From a beta proteobacterium AAP51 (GTDB lineage: Bacteria; Pseudomonadota; Gammaproteobacteria; Burkholderiales; Burkholderiaceae_C): DNA of 64,000 nt. The notes beneath the pieces were generated by a model that was not told the origin of the DNA, ran no database searches, and saw only the letters and a program-made list of their open reading frames with translations. The translations under genes and the position numbers were made by a program. The stretch is taken from NCBI GenBank assembly GCA_001295905.1, contig LJHT01000012.1:1-64000 (forward strand), given 5' to 3'. Of this stretch, positions 25,331-37,702 are shown piece after piece (position 1 is the first letter of the stretch; every line of letters starts with the position of its first letter).

Positions 25331-25350
25331 AAGCCACGCTCTTGCGTGGC
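25331..25350 (-). terminator. Hairpin between nrdA and nrdB
   Basis: A 7-bp stem (25333-25339 with 25344-25350, loop of 4) lies about 30 bp after the nrdA stop and is followed on the minus strand by TTTGCTC. The T-run is short, so this probably gives partial termination or protects the nrdA 3' end, tuning nrdB relative to nrdA. Confidence 0.5.
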
Positions 25351-25381
25351 CTCAAGCGTGGCCCATGCGCGCTGCAAAGTC

Positions 25382-28291
<2,910 letters not shown>

Positions 28292-28545
28292 TCAATCCCC
28301 TCTTGGTCTTTCGAGTCGTTCGGTCGTCGGTTCGTTCTGGGCCGCAGTGACTGCGGCGCCCGCCCGAAGCACGGCCGGGTGGCTGTGCCTGGACGGTGGT
28401 GATCGCAGGTGTCGGCGGCTTGTGATGGCAAGGCCTGCTGCTTGCCCCTGGCCAGCCTGGCTGGGAGCCTGCCGCCACGCCCGGGGCGGTGCACCCTGGT
28501 CCTGGTTCACGCTTTCCCCACGTGGTGGCCTTGACAACGGTTTTC

Positions 28546-28569
28546 GCAGCAGTGTTTGCAGCAGTGTTT
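28546..28569. repeat. Perfect 12-bp tandem duplication in the nrdA leader
   Basis: GCAGCAGTGTTT occurs twice without a gap. It lies about 20 bp downstream of the proposed nrdA -10 box, so it should be in the transcribed leader, some 255-280 bases ahead of the nrdA start. Confidence 0.7.
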
Positions 28570-28590
28570 GCGGCGTTGAGTGGTCACGAG

Positions 28591-28596
28591 ATTATC
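28591..28596 (-). promoter_or_regulatory. Possible -10 element of the nrdA promoter
   Basis: On the minus strand GATAAT matches the sigma-70 -10 consensus at five of six positions. No good -35 hexamer lies at the normal distance. The region upstream is occupied by the first NrdR-like box, which would fit repression by NrdR. It would give a leader of about 290 bases. Confidence 0.45.
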
Positions 28597-28604
28597 ACGA
28601 GAAG

Positions 28605-28620
28605 GCACTATATCTGGGGT
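28605..28620. promoter_or_regulatory. NrdR-like box 1
   Basis: GCACTATATCTGGGGT matches the 16-bp palindromic NrdR consensus ACACTATATATAGTGT at 12 positions, with the left half best. It lies directly upstream of the possible nrdA -10 box. NrdR represses ribonucleotide reductase genes when dATP is abundant. Confidence 0.65.
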
Positions 28621-28636
28621 ACCAGGGTCCTTCAAG

Positions 28637-28652
28637 GCACTACGGCTAGTGT
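28637..28652. promoter_or_regulatory. NrdR-like box 2
   Basis: GCACTACGGCTAGTGT keeps both palindromic arms (CACTA ... TAGTG) of the NrdR box. Its centre is 32 bp from that of box 1, the three-turn spacing typical of paired NrdR sites, which strengthens both assignments. Confidence 0.68.
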
Positions 28653-28988
28653 CTGCTGCGGGGCTTCCCCGATGGCGCGTCGCACGCCAGGGGCCTCTTG
28701 ATCGCCCCGCCGGCACTGGCAGGCGCGCGCCTGGTTCCGCCCACCGGCCCATGCGCCGCGCGGCGCTTTCCAGTGGCACGCGCAAGCCGCGCGGAGCCTG
28801 GCAAAAACGGGGCAAATGCCTCGGCAAGGCGCATGGTAGGCGGCTCTGCCGCAGAGGTTGCGCCGCGGCCCGCAGCTGCGCATGGCGCTGAACGGACCGC
28901 GGCTCCTCGGTCAGCCGTCTTGTCAAGACCATTCTCGCGGGGTCGCGCCGCAGCCACATCCAGGGGCCGCGGGTGCGGGGCGCGCTGC

Positions 28989-30574
<1,586 letters not shown>

Positions 30575-30578
<4 letters not shown>

Positions 30579-32530
30579 ACCGGTTCCAGGGGCAGGGCGT
30601 GGGCGCTGTCTTGCAGGGCGCCGCGCCGCAGATTGACAACGAACTCGTTGCGAAGGCGTTCGGCGGCCGGCCGGGGCCGGTATTCGATGCTGGCGCCGTA
30701 GCGTTCGCACAGTTCGCGGCAAATATACAAGCCCAGGCCCGAGCCGCGGCTGCGTGTGCTGAAGAAGGGCTCGAAGAGAAAGCGCTCCACTTCCGGCGGA
30801 ATGGGCGGGCTGTCGCTCAGCACCGAGATCTGCACCCAGCCTTCGTCACGCGGCGCCACGCGCAGGAAGATGGCGCCCCGGCCTGGGGCGGCATGGCGGT
30901 GCGCGTTGTCCAGCAGGTTCACCAGCACTCGGCGCAGATGCTCGGGGTCGAACAGCACGCCCAGCGGCTGCGTGGGCAGTTCGGCGCGCAGGCGGCTGTC
31001 GGGTGCCAAGGGCAGGCCCGCGGTGCGCGCCCAGTCGGCCGCCGCGGCAGCCACCACCGTGCTCGCGTCGATGCAGCGCGTGGGCGGCTCGGCCCCAGGC
31101 GCCACTTCCATCACGTCGTCCACCAGGCGCTTCAGCCTTTCGACGTTGTCGGCCACCATCTGCGCCAGCCTTTGCTGCGCCGGGGGCAGCGGGTCTTCCA
31201 GCAACAGCGCATTGGCCTGCGAGATGGCCGCCAGCGGGTTGCGTATCTCGTGCGCGATGCCGGCCGACACCCGCCCCATGGCGGCCAGCTTTTCCTGGCG
31301 TATGCGCGCCTGCAGCGTGCGCAGGTCTTCCAGCAGCAGCACGGCGAAGGGCTCGGCGGCGCTGGCTTCGGCGCCGCCGAGCCCGGCACCCTCGCCTCCC
31401 GGGCCGGCCTCGGCGCTTTCAAGGCCGCGCCCGCGCATGAAGCGCACGCGCAGCCGCAGTGTGCGGGTGTGGCCCTGGCCGAAGCCGAGCATCACGTCGC
31501 GGCCGGCTTCGGGCCATTCGCCTTCCACCAGGGCCTGGGCCACGGCAGCCATCAACGCCGCCCAGGCAGGGTTCTGGTCCAGCACGAAAGGCGCGGGCGG
31601 GTGCAGCCCCTGGGCCACCAGCAGCGCGCGCGCGGCCGGGTTGGCGGCCCGCACGCGCAGGCGGCGGTCCACCACCAGCACGCCATCGACCATCTCCTCG
31701 ATCACCAGGCGGTTCAGCTGGGCCTGCTGGCGCGCCAGTTCCAGGCTGCCGCGTGCGGCCAGTTCTTCGCGCGCCAGGCGCCCGGCCAGTTCACCCGAAA
31801 GCAGCGTGATGACGAACATGCCCAGCCCGGCCAGACTCGACTGCAGCAACAGCGGCGTGGCCGCATCACCGCCCAGGCCGGCCCGCCAGGCCGCCAGCAG
31901 CAGCACCAGCGCCACGCCCGCCGCAGTGCCCAGCGCCAGCAGGCGCGAGGTCAGCACCCCGGCCATCAGCACCGGCAGCACCAGCAAGGCCGCGTAATTG
32001 AGCGTGGTGCCCACCTCCACCAGGTGCAGGAGCGAGAAGGCCAGCAGATCCACGCCGATGGTGGCCAGCCACTGCCGCCGCCGCTGCCCGGCCTGCGACT
32101 GTGGCTGCGCCAGCGGACCAAAGCGCGGCAGCAGCCACAGCGTGATGGCCTGCACGCCGTACAGCAGCGAGATGATGGCCAGCCATTCCGGCGGGCGCGT
32201 GCCCAGCAGGCTGGCTGCACCCACCACCCCCACGAGGCCCAGGCCGATGACGGCCCGCGCCGCGGCATAGGTGCGGTAGACGCGAGCCAGCGCATCGTCC
32301 TGCGCGTGCACGATGCGCCGGGCCTGGCGGCGCAGGAAACGGCTGTCGGCAGGGGCTTCGCCCGAGGCCAGCCAACCGGCGTCGAAGTGGGAATCGCCGT
32401 CGAGAGTGTCGTTGCCGTCGGTGGTCCCGAAGCTCGGGAACAGGATGTCGTCGCGACGCCGCCCGGGGCGGGCGCGGCGGTCGGCACGGCGCCTGTCGCC
32501 CTGGCGGCGGTTGGCCTCGGGCGCGTTCAT
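30575..32530 (-). CDS. pilS: Membrane sensor histidine kinase, PilS type
   Basis: A 651-residue kinase. A very basic N-terminus (RRQGDRRRADRRARPGRRR) of about 85 residues precedes six hydrophobic helices (~90-250), as in PilS. A PAS domain (~275-330) follows, then the dimerisation motif with H427 (GIAHEIRNPLAAISQANALL) and an ATPase domain (LVNLLDNAHRHA; GSGLGLYICREL). In Pseudomonas PilS senses pilin in the membrane and phosphorylates PilR. The pair is translationally coupled. The basic extension is longer than in Pseudomonas PilS. Confidence 0.85.
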
Positions 32531-32583
32531 CGCGCGGGGCGGGCCTTCAACACCAATTCAGCACCAAGCTTCCGCGCCCACCT

Positions 32584-32850
32584 TCAGCGCGGGCCGGCCA
32601 GGCGGTGCGCCTCGCCGCAGTAGGCGCGGCCGTCGGCGTCCTTCACGACCTCGGCCTCGGGCAGGTGCACGCCGCAGTGCGCGCAGGCCCGCATGGGAGC
32701 GGGCTCGGCAGGGCCTGGCGCGCCCTGGCGCGGGCCACCCTGCGCGGTGGGCTGAGGCGGCTTGCGGGCGGCTTCGTCGCCACGGCGGCTGCGGCGCAAC
32801 CACCAGATCGCCGCGCCCACCAGCGCCAGCAGCAGCAGGTACTTGATCAT
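32584..32850 (-). CDS. PP0621-family small membrane-anchored zinc-ribbon-like protein
   Basis: An 88-residue protein. It has an N-terminal membrane helix (MIKYLLLLALVGAAIWWLRR), a basic Pro/Gly linker and a C-terminal CAHCGVHLPEAEVVKDADGRAYCGEAHRLAG block. The CxxCGxxxP...YC pattern is characteristic of the PP0621 family, whose function is unknown. The cysteines could bind zinc. Its ATG overlaps the stop of the CcsA-type gene by 4 bp and pilS starts 53 bp later, so it belongs to the ccsA-like/pilS/pilR unit. Confidence 0.85.
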   Translation of the reverse strand: MIKYLLLLALVGAAIWWLRRSRRGDEAARKPPQPTAQGGPRQGAPGPAEPAPMRACAHCGVHLPEAEVVKDADGRAYCGEAHRLAGPR

Positions 32851-33683
32851 GCGCCGGCGCCCCGCGCCAGCAGCACTTCCACGACGAAGCGAGAACCGGC
32901 ATAGGCCAGCAGCAGCAGCAGGGCGCCGGCGTACAGCCAGCGCGTCGCGCGCCGCCCGCGCCAGCCGCGCAGGTGGCGGCCCAGCAGCAGCGCAGCGAAC
33001 ACCGTCCACGCCAGCAGCGAGAACACCGCCTTGTGGTCCGTCCAGCGCCACTGCACGGTATTGGCCACGCCCAGCACCAGCGTGGCCGTGAGCACGGCGA
33101 AGCCGGCTTCGACGAAGTGGAAGGTCACGCGCTCCAGTTGCAGCAGCGGCATGCCCATCGCGCCGGACCCCAGGGGCTGCAGGCGCGGGCCACCGGCGCG
33201 CAGGCGGCGTTCGGCAGCGTCCAGCATCAGCGCATGCAGCACCGCGGCCCCGAACAGGCCGTAGGCGCTGACGCCCAGCACGAAGTGGATGGGCGCCAGC
33301 GCCGAGGTGATGGCCTTGGGTTCGCCCGGAAAGGCCGCCATCACCCCCACGGCCAGCGCACCGGCCACCGCCAGGCCGCGGCGCACCGTCAGCAGGGGAG
33401 CAAAGCGGCTCTCCACCACGTAGACCGCGATCACCAGCCACACGGTGATGCTGAGCACGGGCGCAAACCCCAGGCGCGCCCCGGGCTGGGGCAGGCCGAT
33501 GCCGGCGATGTCGATCACCAGCAGCACGGCATGCAAGGCCCAGCCGCCCATCAGCGCGGCGGCCGAAAAACGCTGCAGGGCCGACAGCGGCAGCGCCGCC
33601 AGCAGGTACAACAGCAGCGCCACGCCCGCCAGCAACAGGCCGCCGCCCGGGGCCAGTGTGGGAGATGCGCTCGATAGAATCAT
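32847..33683 (-). CDS. CcsA/YpjD-family cytochrome c assembly-type membrane protein
   Basis: A 278-residue protein with eight predicted membrane helices. Histidines lie in the loop PIHFVLGVSAYGLFGAAVLHALML and near TDHKAVFSLLAWTVFAALLLGRHLRGWRGRRATRW, the latter resembling the CcsA/HemX C-terminal core. Relatives (YpjD in E. coli) are inner-membrane proteins of uncertain role, distantly related to haem-handling CcmC/CcsA. The classical WGxFWxWD haem motif is absent, so a direct role in cytochrome c assembly is not certain. The ATG at 33683 diverges from ffh with an 83-bp gap. Confidence 0.85.
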   Translation of the reverse strand: MILSSASPTLAPGGGLLLAGVALLLYLLAALPLSALQRFSAAALMGGWALHAVLLVIDIAGIGLPQPGARLGFAPVLSITVWLVIAVYVVESRFAPLLTVRRGLAVAGALAVGVMAAFPGEPKAITSALAPIHFVLGVSAYGLFGAAVLHALMLDAAERRLRAGGPRLQPLGSGAMGMPLLQLERVTFHFVEAGFAVLTATLVLGVANTVQWRWTDHKAVFSLLAWTVFAALLLGRHLRGWRGRRATRWLYAGALLLLLAYAGSRFVVEVLLARGAGA

Positions 33684-33766
33684 GATCACAGTGTAATGAC
33701 CGCGCGAGTCGCGGCACGGCCCGCCCCGGCGGCCCATCTTTCCATCCAGCCGCCCCACCCTGCCCC

Positions 33767-35131
33767 ATGGCCTCAACCCTGACCGATCGCCTGTCCAAGC
33801 TGGTCAAGACCATGCGCGGGCAGGCCCGCATCACCGAAGACAACGTGCAGGACATGCTGCGCGAGGTGCGCATGGCGCTGCTGGAAGCCGACGTGGCGCT
33901 GCCCGTGGTGCGCGACTTCATCGCCCGCGTGAAGGCCAAGGCGCTGGGCACCGAGGTGGCCGGTTCGCTGAACCCCGGCCAGGCGCTGGTGGGCATCGTC
34001 AACCGCGAACTCGCCGCCACGATGGGCGAAGGCGTGTCCGACATCAACCTGGCCGCCCAGCCGCCCGCCGTCATCCTGATGGCCGGCCTGCAGGGTGCGG
34101 GCAAGACCACCACCACGGCCAAGCTGGCCAAGCACCTCATCTCCAAGCGCAAGAAGAAGGTGCTCACGGTCTCGGCCGACGTCTACCGCCCGGCGGCCAT
34201 CGAACAGCTGAAGACCGTCACGGCGCAGGCAGGCGCCGAGTGGTTCGCTTCCGACCCTGGGCAGAAGCCGCGCGACATCGCCCTGGCCGCGCTGGACTAC
34301 GCCAAGCGCCACTACTTCGACGTGCTGCTGGTCGACACCGCCGGCCGCCTGGGCATCGACGAAGCGCTGATGGCCGAGATCCGCGAGCTGCACGCGGTGC
34401 TGAACCCGGTGGAGACGCTGTTCGTCGTCGACGCCATGCAGGGCCAGGACGCAGTGAACACCGCCAAGGCCTTCAAGGACGCGCTGCCGCTCACCGGCGT
34501 GGTGCTCACCAAGCTGGACGGCGACAGCCGCGGCGGCGCGGCGCTGAGCGTGCGCCAGATCACCGGCGCGCCCATCAAGTTCGCAGGCGTCAGCGAGAAG
34601 ATCGACGGCCTGGAGGTCTTCGACGCCGAACGCCATGCCGGCCGCGTGCTGGGCATGGGCGACATCGTGGCGCTGGTGGAAGAGGTGCAGAAGGGCGTCG
34701 ACATCGAGGCGGCGCAGAAGTTCGCCGACAAGATGAAGTCGGGCGGCGGCTTCGACCTCAACGACTTTCTCTCGCAGATCAGCCAGATGAAGAAGATGGG
34801 CGGCCTGTCCAACCTGATGGACAAGCTGCCCAGCCAGCTCACCGCCAAGGCCGCCGGCGCCGACATGGACAAGGCCGAGCGCGACGTGCGCCGCATGGAA
34901 GGCATCATCAACAGCATGACGCCGCTGGAGCGGCGCAAGCCTGAACTGCTGAAGGCCAGCCGCAAGCGCCGCATTGCCGCCGGGGCCGGCGTGCACGTGC
35001 AAGAGGTCAACCGGCTTCTGAACCAGTTCGACCAGATGCAGGGCATGATGAAGAAGATGAAGGGCGGCGGCCTGATGAAGATGATGAAGCGCATGGGCGG
35101 GGGCGGCGGTTTCCCCGGCATGCCCCGCTGA
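33767..35131 (+). CDS. ffh: Signal recognition particle protein Ffh
   Basis: A 454-residue SRP GTPase. The N-domain helical bundle comes first, then the G-domain with P-loop GLQGAGKTTTTAKLA (~107-121), DTAGRLGIDEALM, TKLDGDSRGGAALS. The methionine-rich M-domain ends QMQGMMKKMKGGGLMKMMKRMGGGGGFPGMPR and binds 4.5S RNA and signal peptides. It targets nascent inner-membrane proteins to FtsY, which is encoded less than 1 kb downstream on the other strand. The ATG start MASTLTDRLSKLVKTMRGQARI is canonical. Confidence 0.98.
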   Translation: MASTLTDRLSKLVKTMRGQARITEDNVQDMLREVRMALLEADVALPVVRDFIARVKAKALGTEVAGSLNPGQALVGIVNRELAATMGEGVSDINLAAQPPAVILMAGLQGAGKTTTTAKLAKHLISKRKKKVLTVSADVYRPAAIEQLKTVTAQAGAEWFASDPGQKPRDIALAALDYAKRHYFDVLLVDTAGRLGIDEALMAEIRELHAVLNPVETLFVVDAMQGQDAVNTAKAFKDALPLTGVVLTKLDGDSRGGAALSVRQITGAPIKFAGVSEKIDGLEVFDAERHAGRVLGMGDIVALVEEVQKGVDIEAAQKFADKMKSGGGFDLNDFLSQISQMKKMGGLSNLMDKLPSQLTAKAAGADMDKAERDVRRMEGIINSMTPLERRKPELLKASRKRRIAAGAGVHVQEVNRLLNQFDQMQGMMKKMKGGGLMKMMKRMGGGGGFPGMPR

Positions 35132-35250
35132 ACCTGCCGGCACCCGACGGAGACCCGCCCCCGATACGCCTTGACACGCCTTTTGTGCGCCAGCCCATTG
35201 ATTGATGGGCCCGCACAGCCGATCTTCCGGGTTCGCACGAATGCAGGCCC

Positions 35251-36003
35251 ATGAACCCTTTGACCGACACCCCCGCGCCCATGGATTTCCTGTTTGCCGA
35301 CGCCTCCTTCGCGCTGCCAGCCACGGTGCTGTTGTTGCTGGCTCTGTTGGTGGTGCGGCTGCGCAACCGGCAGGGCGCCCGGCGTAGCACCGCGCGGGAA
35401 GCACTCGATACCGTGGCCAGTTGGCCCCCTGAGGCCGCCCGCGTGCTGACCATTGCCGAGCGCCAGGCCTACGAGCTGGTGCGCCGCTCGCTGCCCGGCT
35501 ATCTGGTGCTGGCACAGGTGCCGCTGTCGCGCTTCATCCGCGTGCCGGCCCGTTATTCGTACACCGACTGGCTGCAGCGCGTGGGTTCGCTCAGCGCCGA
35601 CCTGCTGGTGTGCGATGCCGGCTCGCGCGTGCTGGCGGTGGTGGACATCCGCTCTTCCGGTGAGAGCGATCGCTCACGCCGCCGCCACGAACGCATGTCG
35701 CGCGTGCTGCGCAAGGCCGGCGTGCACGTGCTCACCTGGAACGAGGACGACCTGCCCAGCGCGTCCGAGGTGCGGCATGCCATGGTGGCCATCGCGGGCG
35801 GTGCCGCCACGGTGGCCAAGGCTGCTGCTGCCGCCGCCGCCGCGACCTCTTCGCGCCCGATGCCGCTCATTCCGGTGGGTGATATCTCCGAGGTGCTCGC
35901 CGAAGGCGACCGCGCCGCCTTCGAGGCCCAGCTCGACCCCGCGATGGAGCCCGTGCCGTCGGCCTTCTTCGAAGAGCTGGAGCCGGAACCCTCTCGCCGC
36001 TGA
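35251..36003 (+). CDS. DUF2726 protein with membrane anchor
   Basis: A 250-residue protein. A membrane helix (~18-35: LPATVLLLLALLVVRLRN) is followed by a DUF2726 domain (~60-175) with the typical order of LTIAERQAYELVRRSLP, VLAQVPLSRFIRV, DLLVCDAGSRVLAVVDIR and KAGVHVLTWNEDDLPS. This domain resembles nuclease/nucleotide-interacting folds, with conserved D/R residues, but has no established function. An Ala-rich tail follows. Two ATGs (35251, 35281) are possible; neither has a strong ribosome site. The 119-bp gap after ffh holds a weak 6-bp hairpin only. Confidence 0.8.
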   Translation: MNPLTDTPAPMDFLFADASFALPATVLLLLALLVVRLRNRQGARRSTAREALDTVASWPPEAARVLTIAERQAYELVRRSLPGYLVLAQVPLSRFIRVPARYSYTDWLQRVGSLSADLLVCDAGSRVLAVVDIRSSGESDRSRRRHERMSRVLRKAGVHVLTWNEDDLPSASEVRHAMVAIAGGAATVAKAAAAAAAATSSRPMPLIPVGDISEVLAEGDRAAFEAQLDPAMEPVPSAFFEELEPEPSRR

Positions 36004-36030
36004 ACGGCCGCTGAACTGCCGCTGAGGCGC
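35998..36030. repeat. Three 11-bp tandem repeats over the DUF2726 gene stop codon
   Basis: CGCTGAACGGC, CGCTGAACTGC and CGCTGAGGCGC follow each other directly. The first contains the stop codon. TGA triplets at 36001, 36012 and 36023 lie in three different frames. Confidence 0.72.
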
Positions 36031-36060
36031 CGGCGGGCCGCGCCGGCCCCGCGCTTCAGC
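36021..36060. terminator. Long GC-rich hairpin between converging DUF2726 and ftsY genes
   Basis: Outer arms (36021-36030 and 36051-36060) pair at nine of ten positions plus one G-U, and inner GCCGG arms extend the stem. The ftsY stop codon lies in the right arm. No T-run follows, so it is a probable but unconventional bidirectional transcript end. Confidence 0.42.
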
Positions 36061-37117
36061 CCAGCAAGGCCTGGGCGAATTCCTTCGCGTCGAAGGTCTG
36101 CAGGTCTTCCAGCTTCTCGCCGATGCCGATGAAGTAGACCGGCACCACGCCGCCCGGCCGCTCTGCGCCCCAGCGCGCGATGGCCGCGAGCACGCCGCCC
36201 TTGGCCGTGCCGTCCAGCTTGGTGACCACCAGGCCCGTCAGCCCCAGCGCGGCATCGAAGGCCTTCACCTGGGTCAGCGCGTTTTGGCCGGTGTTGCCAT
36301 CGACGACCAGCAGCACCTCGTGCGGGGCGCCTTCCTGGGCCTTGGCGATGGTGCGGCGTATCTTCTTCAGCTCTTCCATCAGGTGCGTCTGCGTGGGCAG
36401 GCGGCCGGCGGTGTCGGCTATCACCACGTCGCAGCCGCGCGCGCGGCCGGCCGTCACTGCGTCGAAACTCACCGCGGCCGGGTCGCCACCCTCCTGGCTG
36501 ACGATGGCCACCTGGTTGCGGTCGGCCCACACGGCCAGTTGCTCGCGCGCGGCGGCGCGGAAGGTGTCGGCGGCGGCCAGCAGCACCTTGCAGTCGGCCT
36601 CGGCGAGGTGCCGCGTGAGCTTGCCGATGCTCGTGGTCTTGCCGGCGCCGTTCACGCCCGTGACCATGATGACCGTGGGGCTGGCGCGGCCGATGTCCAG
36701 CGTGCGCTCCAGCGGCTTCAGCAGCTCGGTGAGGGCCGCGGCCAACAGCTGCTTCACGGCCGCCGGCTCGGTGGCCTTGCTGTCCTTCACGCGGCGCTTC
36801 AGGTCGGCCAGCAGGAATTCGGTGGCGGCCACGCCGGCATCGGCCATCAGCAGCGCCGACTCCAGCTCTTCGTACAGCGCCTCGTCGATGCGCGTGCCAG
36901 TGAAAACCTGCGCGATGCTGCTGCCGGTCTTGCGCAGGCCCTGGGCCAGGCGCCCCATCCAGCCGCTGCGCGGCGCGGGTTCGGTTGGCGCTGGCGCGGT
37001 TGCCGGTGCCACGGCCGCCGCCGCGTTCGCGGCAGGCGGCAAAGCCTGTGGTGCGGGGGGCGCTGCGGGGGCAGCAGGCGGTGAAGCAGGCGGCTTCTTC
37101 TTGAAGAAACTGAACAT
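36056..37117 (-). CDS. ftsY: Signal recognition particle receptor FtsY
   Basis: A 353-residue SRP receptor GTPase. A Pro/Ala-rich N-terminal segment (about 55 residues, starting MFSFFKKK) replaces the long acidic A domain of E. coli. The N-domain follows, then the G-domain with GVNGAGKTTSIGKLTRHLA, DTAGRLPTQTHLMEELKK and TKLDGTAKGGVLAAI. It docks Ffh-ribosome complexes at the membrane. The basic phenylalanine-rich start could be membrane-seeking. It diverges from the tRNA gene. Confidence 0.97.
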   Translation of the reverse strand: MFSFFKKKPPASPPAAPAAPPAPQALPPAANAAAAVAPATAPAPTEPAPRSGWMGRLAQGLRKTGSSIAQVFTGTRIDEALYEELESALLMADAGVAATEFLLADLKRRVKDSKATEPAAVKQLLAAALTELLKPLERTLDIGRASPTVIMVTGVNGAGKTTSIGKLTRHLAEADCKVLLAAADTFRAAAREQLAVWADRNQVAIVSQEGGDPAAVSFDAVTAGRARGCDVVIADTAGRLPTQTHLMEELKKIRRTIAKAQEGAPHEVLLVVDGNTGQNALTQVKAFDAALGLTGLVVTKLDGTAKGGVLAAIARWGAERPGGVVPVYFIGIGEKLEDLQTFDAKEFAQALLG

Positions 37118-37173
37118 CGTGGGGACCAGAAGACCGCGGGAGACCGCCTGTGGAAGGACGCCGAAGCCTTGGC

Positions 37174-37179
37174 TATAAT
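37174..37179 (+). promoter_or_regulatory. -10 element of the tRNA(CAU) gene
   Basis: A perfect TATAAT stands 10 bp before the tRNA. The hexamer at the 17-bp spacing upstream (TGGAAG, 37151-37156) is a weak -35. The GGC-rich stretch after the -10 resembles a stringent discriminator. Confidence 0.7.
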
Positions 37180-37189
37180 GTTGGGCTCA

Positions 37190-37266
37190 GGCGCTTTAGC
37201 TCAGCTGGTTAGAGCGACGGAATCATAATCCGCAGGTCCGGGGTTCAAATCCCTGAAGCGCCACCA
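37190..37266 (+). tRNA. tRNA-Met (CAU anticodon)
   Basis: A 77-base cloverleaf with encoded CCA. The acceptor stem GGCGCTT pairs with AAGCGCC. The anticodon loop ATCATAA has CAT at 37224-37226, and the T-loop TTCAAAT is normal. The lower anticodon stem pair is an A-C mismatch (position 27-43). CAU could also belong to tRNA-Ile2, read after lysidine modification; acceptor G1-C72 pairing excludes an initiator tRNA. Elongator Met is preferred by overall resemblance. Confidence 0.85.
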
Positions 37267-37272
37267 CCTTCG

Positions 37273-37306
37273 AAACCCGTGCCTGCTCTCAAGCAGGCAC
37301 GGGTTT
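37273..37306. terminator. Terminator shared by the tRNA and the REC gene
   Basis: A perfect 14-bp stem (37273-37286 with 37293-37306, loop of 6) begins 6 bp after the tRNA and ends in TTTCTTGCTT; on the opposite strand it is followed by TTTCGAAGG. The right arm and loop also encode the last codons and stop of the single-REC gene. It can end transcription from both sides. Confidence 0.85.
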
Positions 37307-37702
37307 CTTGCTTGTGGGCTGGCCCGCCGCCGCTTCGTTCAAGGCAGCGCGCAAATGGCTGCGCAGGGCCTGGGCATTCCAGGGCTTGCACAGGTAGCGA
37401 AAGACACCTGCATCGTTGATGGCCGCCTGGGCGGTGGTGAAGTCCTCGGAGCCCGTCAGCAGCACGCGCACCGCCTGAGGCTGCACCGCGGCCATCAGCG
37501 TGAGGAAGGCCACGCCGTCCAGCTCGGGCATGCGCAGGTCGGACACCACCACGTCGTAGCGACAGTGGCGTGCCTGCTCCAGCGCCAGCAGCGGGTCGTT
37601 CAGCGTCTCGATGACGACGTCTTCGCCCAGGCTGCCGCGCAGCAGGCGCTGCAAGGCCATCAGGATGGCGGGTTCGTCATCCACCAGCAGCAGGCGCTTC
37701 AT
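37289..37702 (-). CDS. Single-domain response regulator (last gene of the signalling operon)
   Basis: A 137-residue stand-alone receiver. Acidic residues D8, D9, phospho-acceptor D55 (VVVSDLRMPELDG), Thr in LLTGSED and Lys in YLCKPWN are all present, so it should be phosphorylatable. No output domain is attached, as in CheY-like or phosphorelay shuttles. The start overlaps the REC-HD-GYP stop by ATGA. It closely resembles the receivers of two upstream genes of the operon. The last residues SKKPVPA are encoded inside the terminator stem. Confidence 0.9.
   Translation of the reverse strand: MKRLLLVDDEPAILMALQRLLRGSLGEDVVIETLNDPLLALEQARHCRYDVVVSDLRMPELDGVAFLTLMAAVQPQAVRVLLTGSEDFTTAQAAINDAGVFRYLCKPWNAQALRSHLRAALNEAAAGQPTSKKPVPA

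Larger units (their letters stand above)
28292..28988. other. 697-bp non-coding region upstream of nrdA
   Basis: No convincing gene is found. The part near nrdA holds a long leader with a perfect 12-bp duplication (28546-28569), a possible -10 element (minus strand GATAAT, 28596-28591) and two NrdR-like boxes. The part nearer pilR (28655-28988) is GC-rich without codon periodicity I trust. A leftward 150-codon open frame at 28507-28959 shows no recognisable domain and is probably chance. Confidence 0.6.

Noticed and set aside
28507-28959. A 150-codon leftward frame in the nrdA-pilR gap
   Set aside because: No recognisable domain, Arg/Pro/Cys-rich composition, and it covers the NrdR-like boxes. 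Kept only as a note under the non-coding region.
37190-37266. The CAU tRNA as an initiator tRNA
   Set aside because: The first acceptor pair is G-C, whereas initiators have an unpaired C1, and the three G-C pairs of the initiator anticodon stem are absent.
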